Shown: piece after piece, positions 1 to 10,819 of the stretch
Numbering within the stretch: position 1 is the first letter of the stretch
How the letters are laid out: every line of letters starts with the position of its first letter
From: Teratosphaeria epicoccoides
Taxonomy: Eukaryota; Ascomycota; Dothideomycetes; Mycosphaerellales; Teratosphaeriaceae
Direction of reading: 5' to 3'
DNA length: 64,000 nucleotides
NCBI GenBank assembly: GCA_021401465.1
Contig: JADDMT010000002.1
Span: 496,001-560,000, forward strand
Translations under genes and position numbers: made by a program
Notes under the pieces: model-generated
Seen by the model: only the letters and a program-made list of their open reading frames with translations
Told to the model about the DNA's origin: nothing
Database searches by the model: none

Positions 1-1561
1 GCCTGACATACCTGCGTGCGAACGCATCTCCACGGTATAGAGGCACATTAGCCGGATCGCTGATCTCCGAGCGAGTGGATCTCCACGGCATAGCGGCACA
101 TTAGCCGGACCTGGCCCGACATCACCAGATTCAGCCCTGGGTCATGGCCCATGCGAGCGGGTCCTTGAGGCTCTGCGCGTGCGCTTACTTGGCTGACGTA
201 TCATCAAAGCGGGGGATCGGCGATAGCACTTATCCGGCATCTTCTTGGCGCACCTTGGAGAAAAAGAATTCCCACAGCGCCCTTTTTCTACGTGCCAGAC
301 TAGCATTCGATGGTGCACACGCGAAACTCTCCCGGCCACAGCCCGATATGGCCGAAATATCTCGACTGCCTGTTTTCAAATCGCCAAAAAAAGTGATGCT
401 CGAGAGAAGACATACAAGAGTCAGATTGGCAGAGAAATCCGCTACGAATTGATTGGGTGAAGCCTCTAGCGGCGACTCGGTGACATGCCGTGCCGACCTT
501 GCCGCACATATTTTGTGACAAGTGGGGGAACTCTGCTGTGTACAAAGTCTTCTGGTGTACGCGGCACGCCGTTGACCTGGCCGCCGGGCACTCACAAACG
601 GACACAAACACGTTCTGTACTGCGGACAGTATGGCCGTGTCGATCCCACAGCACGTCTGCTGGATCTGTCACCACGGCCTGCTGCAGGCGACATGTTTGC
701 TCGCTCATGACAAGTCTCTCGATCACGGCTTCCCAACCATACTACAGTAGCCGGAAGTCAAGTCTGGTGATGACCATGATCGACAGGCAAGGTTGGACGG
801 CTCACTACTTGTTTCAGTTCGTATTCGGAGTCTGCACGGCTCGACGCGAGATTCGAGAAAGCCCACATGATACGTCGCGATCGCACTATCAGCCAAGCGA
901 GCGCCTCGGTAGCTCAGGAGCGCATCTGTTCACCTCGAAACCCCCAGTTCGCTGTCACTGCTAGCATCATTATAGATCGGATGCAACCTTAGCCGGTTTT
1001 TGGGAATCTTCTGCGGTCGCTGGCGCTGATGTGCGACTCGGTAGCTATGCTCATGTGCTCAGCAAACAACTACCGTCCAACCATGGGACTCTCCTGAGTC
1101 TCCCTAGCCAGGCCGCGCTGCTCACAATCGAGGAATCGCGAATCCTGGCCGGGCACCTGTACTAACCCACCGGCATCGCATGGGTCGATACGGCGGGCCG
1201 CGTGCGTCATAAGCAACCTTGGAGCAGCGCGCCGGCCTATGCTCAGTGCTTCGATTAATGCTTGAACGATATTTGATTTGCCGAGAGTGTCTGTTGAGGC
1301 GATCCATTGGTCCGTCTCCACTGCAATGTAAGGAGAAAGGGCCTCCCCCACACACCGTTCTGTTCATGGCGGGGCTAGTGCAGCTAGGCTGCCTGGGGTA
1401 TTAGGATTATATGGAGTAAGTATGCGCGTCCGGCCTTATTTGGGAGGGGTTGTTTGCGCACTGTTGCCTCCCTTGTTGACCACACACCCGTCCCCTTGCT
1501 TCGGCGTCCGGCACATTTGACCAGCATCGCATTCGACCAGGCGGAGCAAATAGCGACCACA
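1..1561. other. non-coding stretch upstream of the acetate-transporter-like gene
   Basis: Apart from the direct repeat near the left edge I see no supportable gene. Several open frames up to about 170 codons exist on the minus strand (230-736, 1070-1351), but they lack recognisable domains and overlap open frames on the other strand. The last 150 bp are presumably promoter and leader of the gene at 1562. Confidence 0.5.
27..109. repeat. imperfect 30-bp direct repeat, two copies
   Basis: Positions 27-56 and 80-109 carry the same 30-base word, starting tctccacgg and ending ttagccgga. They differ at two positions (t/c at the tenth base, a/c at the fifteenth), and the period is 53 bp. Nothing coding overlaps it. 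It could be the end of a longer repeat family cut by the window edge. Confidence 0.8.
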
Positions 1562-2627
1562 ATGGCCACCGCACAGCAGCAGAACGCGACCAACGCGGAC
1601 ATGATGGAGAAGACCACCAGCGGCACTCATGGCATTGACCATGCGAGCCACAACGGCGGCGCAGTCCAGCGCAAGCCCTACGACTACGGTGGCAACCCGC
1701 TGATGCACATCAACACTGGCGACTCGGTCCGAATGCCCGCCTTCGGTGGTGAGTTCCAGCCTGGTCTCTACAAGTCGACGACGGACCGCAAGTTCGCCAA
1801 CCCGGCTCCTCTTGGTCTCAGTGCCTTCGCGTTGACCACGTTCGTCCTGTCCCTCATCAACCTGGGCACCCGTGGCATCTCTGGCCCGAGCTTGGTCATC
1901 GGCGCTGCCTTCGGTTACGGTGGTCTTGTCCAGCTCCTCGCGGGCATGTGGTATGTGGAGCAAGCGGCCGAGGTGGAGATGAAACTGCGGCTGATCGTGG
2001 GGGCAGGGAAATGGCTGTTGGCAACACCTTTGGTGCTACTGCGCTGTCATCTTACGGTGGTTTCTGGATTGCTACCGCGATCATTCTTACCCCTGGCGGT
2101 TTCGAAATCGAGAGTTCCTTGACAACGAATGGTAACGCGGTGGCTTTCTACAACTCTTTCGGTCTATTCTTGATGGTCAGTATTCGCATGTTCCGGAGTG
2201 GTTGTTCATGCCGATGGTTAACACTCGATTCAGGGCTGGTTTATCTTCACCTTTCTGCTCCTGCTCTGCACGCTCAGATCAACCGTCGCCTTTTTCTTCC
2301 TTTTCTTCACCCTGGACCTTGCATTCTTGATGCTCGGCATTGGCTACTTGGTCAACGGCGGCGGCGCTGGTCCCCAAGAGGCTTGCATCAAGGCTGGCGG
2401 TGGCTTTGGAATCCTGGCGGCTTTCACTGCGTGGTGAGCTCAATTGAATTGGTTTCTAACGTCTCCACCTGCTGACCAGGCACAGGTACAACGCTTTTGC
2501 TGGTATCGCAGACCCGAGCAACTCGTTCTTCATCATCCCGGTCGCGCATTTCCCTTGGTCTGATAAAGGTCGCGAGAGGCGTGGCAAGGTAGACAATTCC
2601 GAGGCTCGTGCCGCACAGGAGGTTTAG
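1562..2627 (+). CDS. GPR1/FUN34/YaaH-family acetate transporter
   Basis: This is a polytopic plasma-membrane protein of the AcpA/Ady2 family, which carries acetate or ammonium. The first family block, NPAPLGLSAFALTTFVLS, lies near residue 80 and is followed by about six hydrophobic segments. Four exons splice cleanly: 1562-1950, 2007-2175, 2234-2433 and 2486-2627, with introns of 56, 58 and 52 bp, all GT..AG. Together they give 299 residues, normal for the family. Junctions rebuild the conserved stretch MWEMAVGNTFGATALSSYGG and a C-terminal AWYNAFAGIADPSNSFF. The start is the first ATG before a polar N-terminal tail. Substrate is inferred from the family; several paralogues per genome are usual, so acetate specificity is not certain. 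Confidence 0.93.
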
Positions 2628-3298
2628 AGATTTGGCAAAGATAAAAGACAGACATTGGATAGCATGCTGGACATCAACAGTGTGTGGAGCACGGTGTACG
2701 GGTCTTGCAATACCCCATTTGAATTGATCTATGTGTAATGTGTAACGTAAGTCCATGAGTTGACCTCTCTACCTGGAGGGAACAAGCCTCGTGTCTAGGA
2801 CTCGAGCCAGGTCAGACACACGCTATTTCCTAGCTGACTCGTACATCATTGAAAATTGTTGATCAAGGGTTGTGTGTTCTATCATGACGTTGGACTGACT
2901 TGGCGCCAGGGCTCCGACGAAAAAACAATGATATGAAGTTCCAAGTCCTTTTCTGGCCGAAGGCAGGATGTCGTCGCTAGCACCAGAAACCCTTCATTGG
3001 CTCCGCCACTTGCAGCCAACATACGCCTGACGCTACGTTTCGCTGACATGCAATTGGTGGATCATAGATTTTGAGTCAATTGAAGAGGTGACCGCATATA
3101 CTATTCTGCATGTTGTCGCTTTCGATTATATAGCCACCGGATTCCGCGACTCACGCAAGAATCCTATTGCGAACGCCACTCGTTGACCAACGATCATATC
3201 AATCCAGTATCCCATCTCGCAGTCTTCCGCACGCCACGCCTGACATCCGTTCACAAAGCTTCAATATACAGTCGAAGACCACACGCAAGCGGTCGCGG
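2628..3298. other. intergenic, no gene seen
   Basis: This is the 3' flank of the transporter gene and, on the minus strand, of the hypothetical gene ending at 3299. It is AT-richer than the coding parts, and no open frame of interest was found. Confidence 0.5.
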
Positions 3299-3828
3299 TC
3301 ATCGATACCTGTCTTCATATTCGAGATCGCTCGTTGAGGGCCCGTCTGTGACCTGACCACCGCCATTATGAATCTTCACCACAGGCTTCTTGGCCTGGGA
3401 GCTGGCGGAGCCTCGTGAGCTTGTGCTCGAAGGAGTGACCGGTGAAGGACCTGCCATACGCGCGTTAGCAGTGATGCACGAGCTGGCATTGGAGAAGACC
3501 AGCATGCCTTGGTGAGCCTGTTGCGTCTGGCCAGGCTTTGCCATGTCCGCGCTGTGCGGGTCTGGTCCTGTGCTGCTGACTTTTGCTTCGAGTTCTGCCA
3601 ACTGCTGTGCCTGCAGTATGACTGCTCGACTTGGGGTCTGGGCCCCTGCGACGTTTGATCGGCTGGGCGTGGCGTGACTGGCGTCAATGTCTGAGTTGCC
3701 TGCAGTGATGAGATTGTCCCGGGTGACGCTTCGCAGAGGTATTCGTGATGATGACAGCGACAGAGGCAAAAGGCATGACGATTCGCATACTTAAACGGCG
3801 ATGGCAGGGCGACTGCCTTGGGCGCCAT
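3299..3828 (-). CDS. hypothetical protein, two exons
   Basis: Function is not recognised. Exon 1 (3791-3828) starts MAPKAVALPSPF. A 62-bp intron (3729-3790, gtatgc..cgaag) joins in phase to exon 2 (3299-3728), giving about 155 residues. The protein is low-complexity: Ser/Thr/Pro-rich with a short helical patch around AVILQAQQLAELEAKV, probably largely disordered, ending in an acidic/aromatic tail DLEYEDRYR. No signal peptide or membrane segment is visible. The matching phase across the intron and the codon-like composition support it; no domain does. An unspliced minus-strand frame to 3879 also exists and is judged the shadow. Confidence 0.45.
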
Positions 3829-5200
3829 GACATGGGTGCCTAGTGCGGCCTCGACACCACCACGGTGAGGCGGAGCCAACTAGGCAAGGCAGCATTATGA
3901 CAGCGTGGGAAAGGTTGGAAGTGAGTCAAGTATCCGGAACAAATGGCGGAGCGCAGCGAGTGGAATCATCAGGTGATGTGTTAGCAGGGGCAGACTCCTG
4001 CAGAGAAACGCAGTTTGCAGGAACACGATTCCATTGGGCTTGAGCGTAGACGCCCAACCGGGCAGTGGATTTGTCGAGTTGTCGTACCCGTCAGCTACTG
4101 CTTGTCAACGTCCCAGCGCTGGCCGCCGTTCAGCCTTGTGAAAGGTGGCTCCAGGAATCCAGGCGGGAAGGCTCCGTAAAGATACAGCCTCACTTTCGTG
4201 GAGGCTGCGCCATCATCAGCCGCTGGTTGGCCACGCAATGCGCGTCTGATGATAATGCTGGAGGATTGTGTTGGATGGACTTCTGGTCGCTGGAGCGTGA
4301 GGGTGGGATGGGTGACGTTTTACATTGTGCGAGTGGTGTCGAGGAAGTAGGTAACACCTTATCGGGCTGGTTCTGGCCGCTCGAGCGTCTTGCCAACATT
4401 ACCTGGTCGGTAGTACTTTTGATATCCTCATGACTTTTTCGGCCATTGCCGGATGCATCACCACCGAACATGCCTCTGCTTTATTGCTGCGCGGGCAGTG
4501 AAGCGTTTCTCACGACTCTGGAGAAAGGATGCGCCGCATCACGGCGGTTTCTCACAACCACGCGAATATGAAGAGACTTATCATCAAGAATACGCTCAAC
4601 CGCCTCCTTGTGAGCGCAGTCTGGGCAGTATTCAACGGCGTGACTGGGGCTTTTGGTCTCGTACGCCTCCGACCATATCGTAGGGCACCTCGCGTCAGGC
4701 TGTATGTTTTGATCTCAAGGACATGCATGCCCAAGCGCCAGTCCGACGTGGATCGGAAAGCTCGATGGGCTCGTCAGGCTCTTCTTGGAACGTCAGTGGG
4801 TTCGTGGCGTTTGATCTGTGGTCTTGAATCGCAGATTGCTTGGAATGGGTGCACACCGTTCAATTGCCTTGTACCACGTCTGGCAACAGCGATAGCAGCA
4901 CTGCATTGATCAAGGAACGGCCCAATCGCACTGAATGTGGCAGTCTGCCATCTCGGCGTACTCCTAGGTGGGCCCAGCACTCAAAAATGCTATGCGAGAG
5001 GCATGCCGAGGTCAATGAGTCCATCGTGTTGCAAGATGTGCTTGCGATCTCTTCGACGTCTCAGCATGGCTACCCGTTGCAAGCTTTGATCGAGCGAGCG
5101 CATGCCTTTTGATTGAGCAACCGCACGAAAGGTAACGTTCATCCGCGCTCAGGCCAGTCAAGGAAGACTGCACCCACCCGTCTACATACTGCTCGCTCGC
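3829..5200. other. intergenic, no gene seen
   Basis: Open frames up to about 125 codons occur on both strands, but none shows a domain, a signal peptide or consistent splice structure. The 3' part leads into the decayed WSC gene. Confidence 0.45.
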
Positions 5201-6890
5201 GTGCCGAGCCCTGTCGCAGCGACAGTCATCGCGATCATTTGTGCTCGATCGGAAATTTTCTCGCACAAAGTCTATACTGAATATATCTGGATCGACGGAC
5301 TGAAGACTGGCCAGGTTTCCATCACCAATGTGCTGGTCTGGAAAGTGAGTCGAGCACGTCAAGATCTCGATATTTGCCCGAGGTATTTACTGACCATGCA
5401 CCGATTGCTATCTCAAGATCAGTGTCCCGGCAGCAAACCCACACAGCTCGGTGTGGATGAGCACCGAGCGACCACTTTCGACATCATCTTGCCCAACATA
5501 CGACCACTATCGTGAAGGTTACATCAACTTCACGCAATATCCTATGACGTACGCTGCACCAGGAACACCGGCAACCGTTGACACTAGCTTCTACGACATT
5601 GGCTGCTGGACCGAAGCTACTTCCGGCCGTGCTCTCACCGGCGCTTCCACCAGCGGATCATTCATGACGCTTGAATACTGCGGCAATCTGTGCGCCGGCT
5701 TCAAGTACTTTGGCGCAGAGTATGCTGATGGATGCTATTGCGGGAACACCATCAATGCAGGATCTGCGCAGGGCAAAGATTCTGATTGCTGCATGCTAAG
5801 TGCTGCCGCCAGTAGGGAATTGTGTGGCGGGAGTAAAAGGCTTGATATGTACCAGAATACCTCTTACGTTGCGCCATTTCGTCGTCGAGTTCATCCTTCA
5901 GGGCCACTTCGACATCGACTGAGACCAGCGTCGAGTCTGGCAAGTGCTGCGTCAACGGCTTTGGCATGCCCGTTGGCGAATCATACTGTGGTCACGTCGC
6001 ACGGGCAGAATTTTACTATAGAGTGCGGGATCTATCATTTTGCTGGTAGGTCTTGAAACGTAGAGGCATGTTGAGCCTGAGACGTCTGACTGAGTCCGGT
6101 GCCGCCTGCAAGCTCTAGTCCTCTCTCGGCGCGGCGCTCAGCAACTCCGCCATTCGGGGCGCCAAGCTTGTAAGATTTAGCTCTACTACCTCCTCGTCCA
6201 TCTCTGCCTCAACGACGACCATCAGTGGCGGTACAAGTGCCACTGGGACATTATCCTCGTCGTCCACGTCGACATCGGCTTCCGCCAGTGCCGCAGCAAC
6301 GGCGCTGTCCTCTCCCGGCTCGAACGCCTTTACGATTCGTCGAATGGCGTGCAGTCCCACGTTGGATGTGGCCAAGATCACTCAGGAGGTGACTTAATCT
6401 CGCTGAGCGTCAGCAGCTTTCAGCAATGCGTCGATACCTGCGCCACCAACTGGCAAAGTGTCGACCTCTCGCTCAGTGGCTCAGCCTGCTACTCGAAGGC
6501 AACATTGGGCGCAGCTGTCAGTAACGGTCGCAGGGGGCCAGGATCATTACAGCCGGCTCATCGTCATTTTCGACCTCGTCCAGTGTCTCATCCTCTGACT
6601 CGTCCCTATCAGTAGTAAGCTCGGCGGCCGCTACTCGATCAAGCTTCACTAGCAGCGCTCTGAAGCACATCTACAAGCAGCAGCGCGAGCGCCACATCGA
6701 CTGCCGTCACGTGCCGGGCTTCAACTCGACATATTACACAATCACGGTCTACAACAATGTGTACGGGCCCAGGTTCGCCACAGCATCCTCGGCTCCGTCC
6801 AGCAATTCCCGCGCAAGCTCAAGCAGCAGTAATAGCAGCAGCAGCAGCAGCAGCAACATCAAGCACCCCCAGCGTCGCTAACAGCTGAAG
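5201..6890 (+). pseudogene. decayed WSC / apple-like-repeat surface protein
   Basis: Recognisable pieces lie in order but in different frames. An N-terminal part with VYTEYIWIDGLKTG has no ATG in frame. A well-formed intron (5345-5417, gtgagt..caag, phase 0) joins it to SVPAANPHSSVW and then to a WSC domain (about 5587-5850: GCWTEATSG, CGNLCAGFKYFG, GCYCGNTI). A truncated apple-like repeat (FTIECG, near 6025) and a second, fuller one (6361-6528: CGQDHSGGDL, SVSSFQQC, LSLSGSACY) follow. The Ser/Thr-rich linkers expected between them read open in other frames (about 5876-5925, 6182-6300, 6537-6640), so at least three frameshifts are needed. WSC proteins are usually secreted or wall-anchored carbohydrate-binding proteins. 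An undetected complex splicing pattern is the alternative. Confidence 0.6.
6815..6870 (+). repeat. AGC-type trinucleotide run
   Basis: A short tract rich in agcagc/agtagc triplets that would read as poly-Ser in one frame. It sits at the 3' end of the decayed surface-protein gene and looks like the remnant of a Ser-rich tail. Confidence 0.7.
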
Positions 6891-8038
6891 CCAACCAGCG
6901 CATCGTCAACCTCATACCCCACGCCATCCAACCCATCCGCTTCGACGACCTCCCCAGCAACTCCAAAACCCGCCCTCGCCTGCTCCCCGCCTCCCACGAC
7001 ACCCTCTACACCACCACCCCAACCAACAACCACCCCTCCCTCATCGAATGCGACAGAGGTGATCCCGTCCCTCCACTATCCACATCCCCGCTGAACTCCT
7101 CGTCCCCCACTCTTCACATCCCTGCTAACCCCTCACTGCCCCCTAACTAGTAGGGCCTTAAACGCGCTGTTGCAATTGCAGACCTTATAGATGATAAAGT
7201 ATGCGAGCGAAGTGCTAGGCGCTAGGCTAAGAGTCTTAAGCAGGGTTTCGGCAGTATGGAGCTGGCGTTTGTTGGGGTGAAGGACGCGTGCGGACGGGTA
7301 AGGCCTAGGAACGGAGCTTGCAAGCTGCGCGTTTGCTTCGTCGTCGTCGACACAGCCGCCTGTGGTCACAGTCCGTCATGAGCGCTGTGAAGTTCTTCGC
7401 TCCGTCCTGTCTGCGTGCGCACGGCCAGATGATACCAAGGTGCCCGAGTCATGACTGCGACGTGGGTCACGAGACTCCACCGCTTCATCGCTCAGCCAGG
7501 AATGTGATCTACAATGTGCATACTCTATACAACCATGCTCCCGAAAGCGGCGAGTGTTCTGTTCTACACTACAAGATGATCAAAACCCTAGCCATCGACC
7601 GGCTAAAATGCCGAGAGTGTCTCCCCACTGTGCCGATGCGAGATGCCCACGCCGCGCGATGCAGATTTAGGTAGGTATCTGTACAATACCTGGCCCGCCC
7701 CGACCGGTGCGCTCCACATCCCCACTGTCTGCTTCTTCACGCCGTTCATTCGATGCGTCGTGATATCGAAAGCATTACCGTCGTCCCGCCATCACGGTAC
7801 TCCCATCAGGTACGGCCCGCCCGAAGCGGTGACAACCGCTCGATCCCGTCACCTCCGCCGGCCCAGACGACCACTGCGGCGTCGACGGCAGCAGCCTTGC
7901 GCCGCGCAAGTTTCATCCTGCTTGATTGAGAAGCCAAATGCATGCGATAGAACAAAGTCCATCTCTATGGCTCTTGCCATATTTAGCCGCGCCTTCCAAA
8001 TCCGGCTTAGCTCATCCCGCCATCCGATGAGAACCCCT
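6891..8038. other. intergenic; possible 3' remnants of the decayed gene
   Basis: Up to about 7150 one plus-strand frame stays open and codon-like, rich in Pro/Ser/Thr with a DDLPSNSKTRPRLLPASHD stretch, so it may be more of the decayed gene or a separate relic. From 7150 to the MEF1 stop at 8039 I see nothing supportable. Confidence 0.4.
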
Positions 8039-10510
8039 CTACTTCTTGTTCTTCTCCGCCCTCTCTTTCTCATGCTTAGCGATGAGTTCCTTCTGCAATT
8101 GCATCGGCGCCGGCGCGTAATGCGAAAACTCCATCGAGAACTCCCCCTTCCCCTGCGTCGCCGCCCGCAACTGCGACGAAAACCCAAACATCGCATTCAA
8201 CGAGCAATCCGCCGTGATCGTAAAATCTTCCGACCCAATCTCCGTATCATGAATCACCGCATTCCGCTTGTTCAACAATCCCACGATATTTCCCTGAAAC
8301 TCATTCGGCGCCGTGATCACAGTCTTCATCAGCGGTTCGAGGACTTGCGGGCCGGCGGCAAGGAAAGCTTTGCGAAACGCTTGCTGTGTGGCGATTTTGA
8401 AAGCGTTTTCGGACGAGTCGGTCATGTGAGTGGCGCCGTCGTTGATGACCATGCTGCAGCCGAGGACGCGGTGACCGAGCATGGGGCCGTTGCGGCAGGC
8501 TTCTTGGTAGCCTTTTTCGCAGGCGAACATGTATTTTTCCGGGATAGAGGCGCCCACGATTTGTTCTTCGAATCGATTCTCGCCCCATGTGGCGACGCTC
8601 TGTTGGCCTTCGGCAGAGGCCTCGGCGCCGTCTTCGGCGTCAGCCATGGAGGTGGGTTCTAGCCAGCCGACGACACGCGCGTAGTCACCGGCGCCACCTG
8701 TTTGCTTCTTGAGGAGGTGATCAAATGGGATGCGGTTCTGGATTGTTTCGCGGTATGCGACTTGTGGTTGACCGGTGATGACTTCGACGTTGTATTCTCT
8801 CCTCATGCGCTCGACATAGATGGACAAATGCAGTTCACCCATGCCACTGATGATGGACTCGCCAGACTCGGCGTCGACGTGGACTCTGAAGGTCGGGTCC
8901 TCGCGCTGGAATCTTGCAATGGCTTTAGAGAAGTTTGGTGTGTCTTTGGTATGCTTGGGCCTGATCGATAGGGAGATCACAGCGTCTGGAACATACATGG
9001 AGGTCATGCTGTACCCCAGTCCGCCCTCGGTGAAGGTATCGCCTGACGCACAGTCGACGCCGAAGACCGCGCAGATCTCACCAGCTCCAATTTCTTGCAC
9101 TTCCTCCATTTCGTTCGAATGCATACGAACGATACGTGGAATCTTGACCCTTTGGCCTGTGCGTGCGTTGGTGACATTGGCGCCTTTGCGGAGAGAGCCT
9201 TGGTAGACGCGGATGTAGGTGAGCTGACCGAAGTTCGATTCTTCGAGTTTGAAGGCCAGGCCGACGAATGGGAGGGAGTTGTAGGAGACGAGCTTGACCG
9301 GCTTCTCGGCCCGCTTACGGTCGAGCGCCAGGTTAGTGACTTCGGAAGGGTTGGGCAGGTAGTCGCAGACGGCGTCCAGCATCGGCTGGACACTCTTGTC
9401 TGCCAACGCCGAACCCATCAAGACAGGGGAGAACTTCAAGTTGATCGTCGCCCGTCGGATGGCCGCCTTGATCTCTGCGGGCGATGGTGTTCGCTCCTCC
9501 AAGAAAGCCTCGGCGATCGAGTCATCGACATCGGCCAACGTCTCGATGAGCACCTTCCTCTTCTCCAGCGCAAAGTCCTTCATATCTGCGGGCACCTCGT
9601 CTTCTCTTACAATCTCTCCCTTTGCCCCCTCGGAGTAAATGGCCTTCATCCTGATGAGATCTACGACTCCCTTGAACTGGTCTTCCATACCGATCGGCAC
9701 CTGGATCGCCGCAGCAGGTATCCTCAACTTCTGATTGATGCCGTCGACTGCTTTCCACGGATTCGAGCCAGCACGATCCATCTTGTTGACGAATGAGATA
9801 CGAGGGACGTTGTAGCGCTTCATTTGACGATCGACGGTCACCGTCTGCGATTGCACACCCGACACGGCACAAAGGATCATGACCGCGCCGTCCAAGACTC
9901 GCAATGCACGCTCGACTTCGATGGTAAAGTCGATGTGACCCGGGGTATCGATCAGGTTGATATGGTATTTCTCATCTTTTGCCTCGCCCGTCACGGGATC
10001 CGGCACTTTTTTGATCCAGTCACAGAAGGTGGCAGCCGACTGGATGGTGATACCCTTCTCCCTCTCCAGATCCATCGAGTCCATCTTTGCGCCGACTGCA
10101 TCTTTGCCTCGTACTTCGTGGATGTCTTTTATGCGTCCGGTGTAAAATAACACTCGCTCTGTCGCCGTCGTCTTTCCCGAATCAATATGTGCGGCAATAC
10201 CAATATTCCGGACTTTGTCGAGACGTGCGGCTTCTTTGGGATCGAGGTTGTCGACGATTGTGTCTTGTGATAATGCCGCCGGGTCGTGTAAAGCTGTTTC
10301 TAACACCGCTGCTGCCGCGCCGGACTGCCATCGACGGTGTGTCTGCTGCGGCTGTATTCTCTGGTGGCGCTGGCCGGGTATCGTCTGGTGGTGGTGGTGG
10401 TGCAGGAGGGGGAAGGGGAGGGGGGCGAAGGAGCGGCGGCAGACCACGGGTTCATTTGAGAGGACAGAAGCATTGCGCAAAGAGACGCGAGCGAGAGAAG
10501 AGATGCGCAT
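8039..10510 (-). CDS. MEF1: elongation factor G, mitochondrial
   Basis: Mitochondrial translocase GTPase that moves tRNA and mRNA through the mitoribosome after peptide-bond formation. It is a single exon of 823 codons, close to the usual fungal length. The N-terminal ~95 residues are Arg/Ser/His/Gln-rich, with a His run and no acidic patch, as expected for a mitochondrial presequence. The G domain follows: G1 AHIDSGKTT (107-115), the EKGITIQSAA switch region, G3 DTPGH and G4 NKMD. Domain II and the EF-G IV/V region (GMGELHLSIYVERM; then GRVLGCSMVINDGATHMTD-like text) complete it. The C-terminus ends in a Lys-rich tail. It is divergently arranged with PRP17, with 309 bp between start codons. 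Confidence 0.97.
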   Translation of the reverse strand: MRISSLARVSLRNASVLSNEPVVCRRSFAPLPFPLLHHHHHQTIPGQRHQRIQPQQTHRRWQSGAAAAVLETALHDPAALSQDTIVDNLDPKEAARLDKVRNIGIAAHIDSGKTTATERVLFYTGRIKDIHEVRGKDAVGAKMDSMDLEREKGITIQSAATFCDWIKKVPDPVTGEAKDEKYHINLIDTPGHIDFTIEVERALRVLDGAVMILCAVSGVQSQTVTVDRQMKRYNVPRISFVNKMDRAGSNPWKAVDGINQKLRIPAAAIQVPIGMEDQFKGVVDLIRMKAIYSEGAKGEIVREDEVPADMKDFALEKRKVLIETLADVDDSIAEAFLEERTPSPAEIKAAIRRATINLKFSPVLMGSALADKSVQPMLDAVCDYLPNPSEVTNLALDRKRAEKPVKLVSYNSLPFVGLAFKLEESNFGQLTYIRVYQGSLRKGANVTNARTGQRVKIPRIVRMHSNEMEEVQEIGAGEICAVFGVDCASGDTFTEGGLGYSMTSMYVPDAVISLSIRPKHTKDTPNFSKAIARFQREDPTFRVHVDAESGESIISGMGELHLSIYVERMRREYNVEVITGQPQVAYRETIQNRIPFDHLLKKQTGGAGDYARVVGWLEPTSMADAEDGAEASAEGQQSVATWGENRFEEQIVGASIPEKYMFACEKGYQEACRNGPMLGHRVLGCSMVINDGATHMTDSSENAFKIATQQAFRKAFLAAGPQVLEPLMKTVITAPNEFQGNIVGLLNKRNAVIHDTEIGSEDFTITADCSLNAMFGFSSQLRAATQGKGEFSMEFSHYAPAPMQLQKELIAKHEKERAEKNKK

Positions 10511-10819
10511 GGTAAATATCGCAGGCGGACGCTCAACGGCAGGAATAGCGGGCGAGAAGCATCAAGAATGAGCGTCTAAAACTATTTCGCTAATAATAAC
10601 CATCTGCGCGCGCGCCGGAGGAGAGCACCCGTCTCCGCATTGATTGATGGCCCCGAATTGATTGATGAGCTAAGTAATGTGCAGCCGTTTCGATCCTACA
10701 TCTAGCTGATTACTTGACTCGTGTGACTTGCTTGTGATTGCTTGCATGACTCAACCTTCGTCCGCACTCGATCATCACCGGTTTTCTGCAAACATCTCCC
10801 CACATTGAACATCGGCGTC
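10511..10819. promoter_or_regulatory. shared divergent promoter region, MEF1 / PRP17
   Basis: The 309 bp between the two start codons must hold both leaders and promoters. It contains a CG-alternating tract (gcgcgcgcgcc, about 10606-10617) and the word attgattgatg twice (about 10640 and 10657). No TATA box is obvious. Function is inferred from position only. Confidence 0.5.

Noticed and set aside
1070..1351. Minus-strand frame with a GKSNIVQALIEALSIG P-loop-like stretch
   Set aside because: Resembles an ABC/SMC P-loop by eye but lacks the preceding glycines, Walker B and any further domain; overlapped by other open frames. Most likely chance.
7643..8662. 339-codon plus-strand open frame overlapping MEF1
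   Set aside because: Antisense shadow of MEF1's C-terminal coding region; Arg-rich and without any domain.
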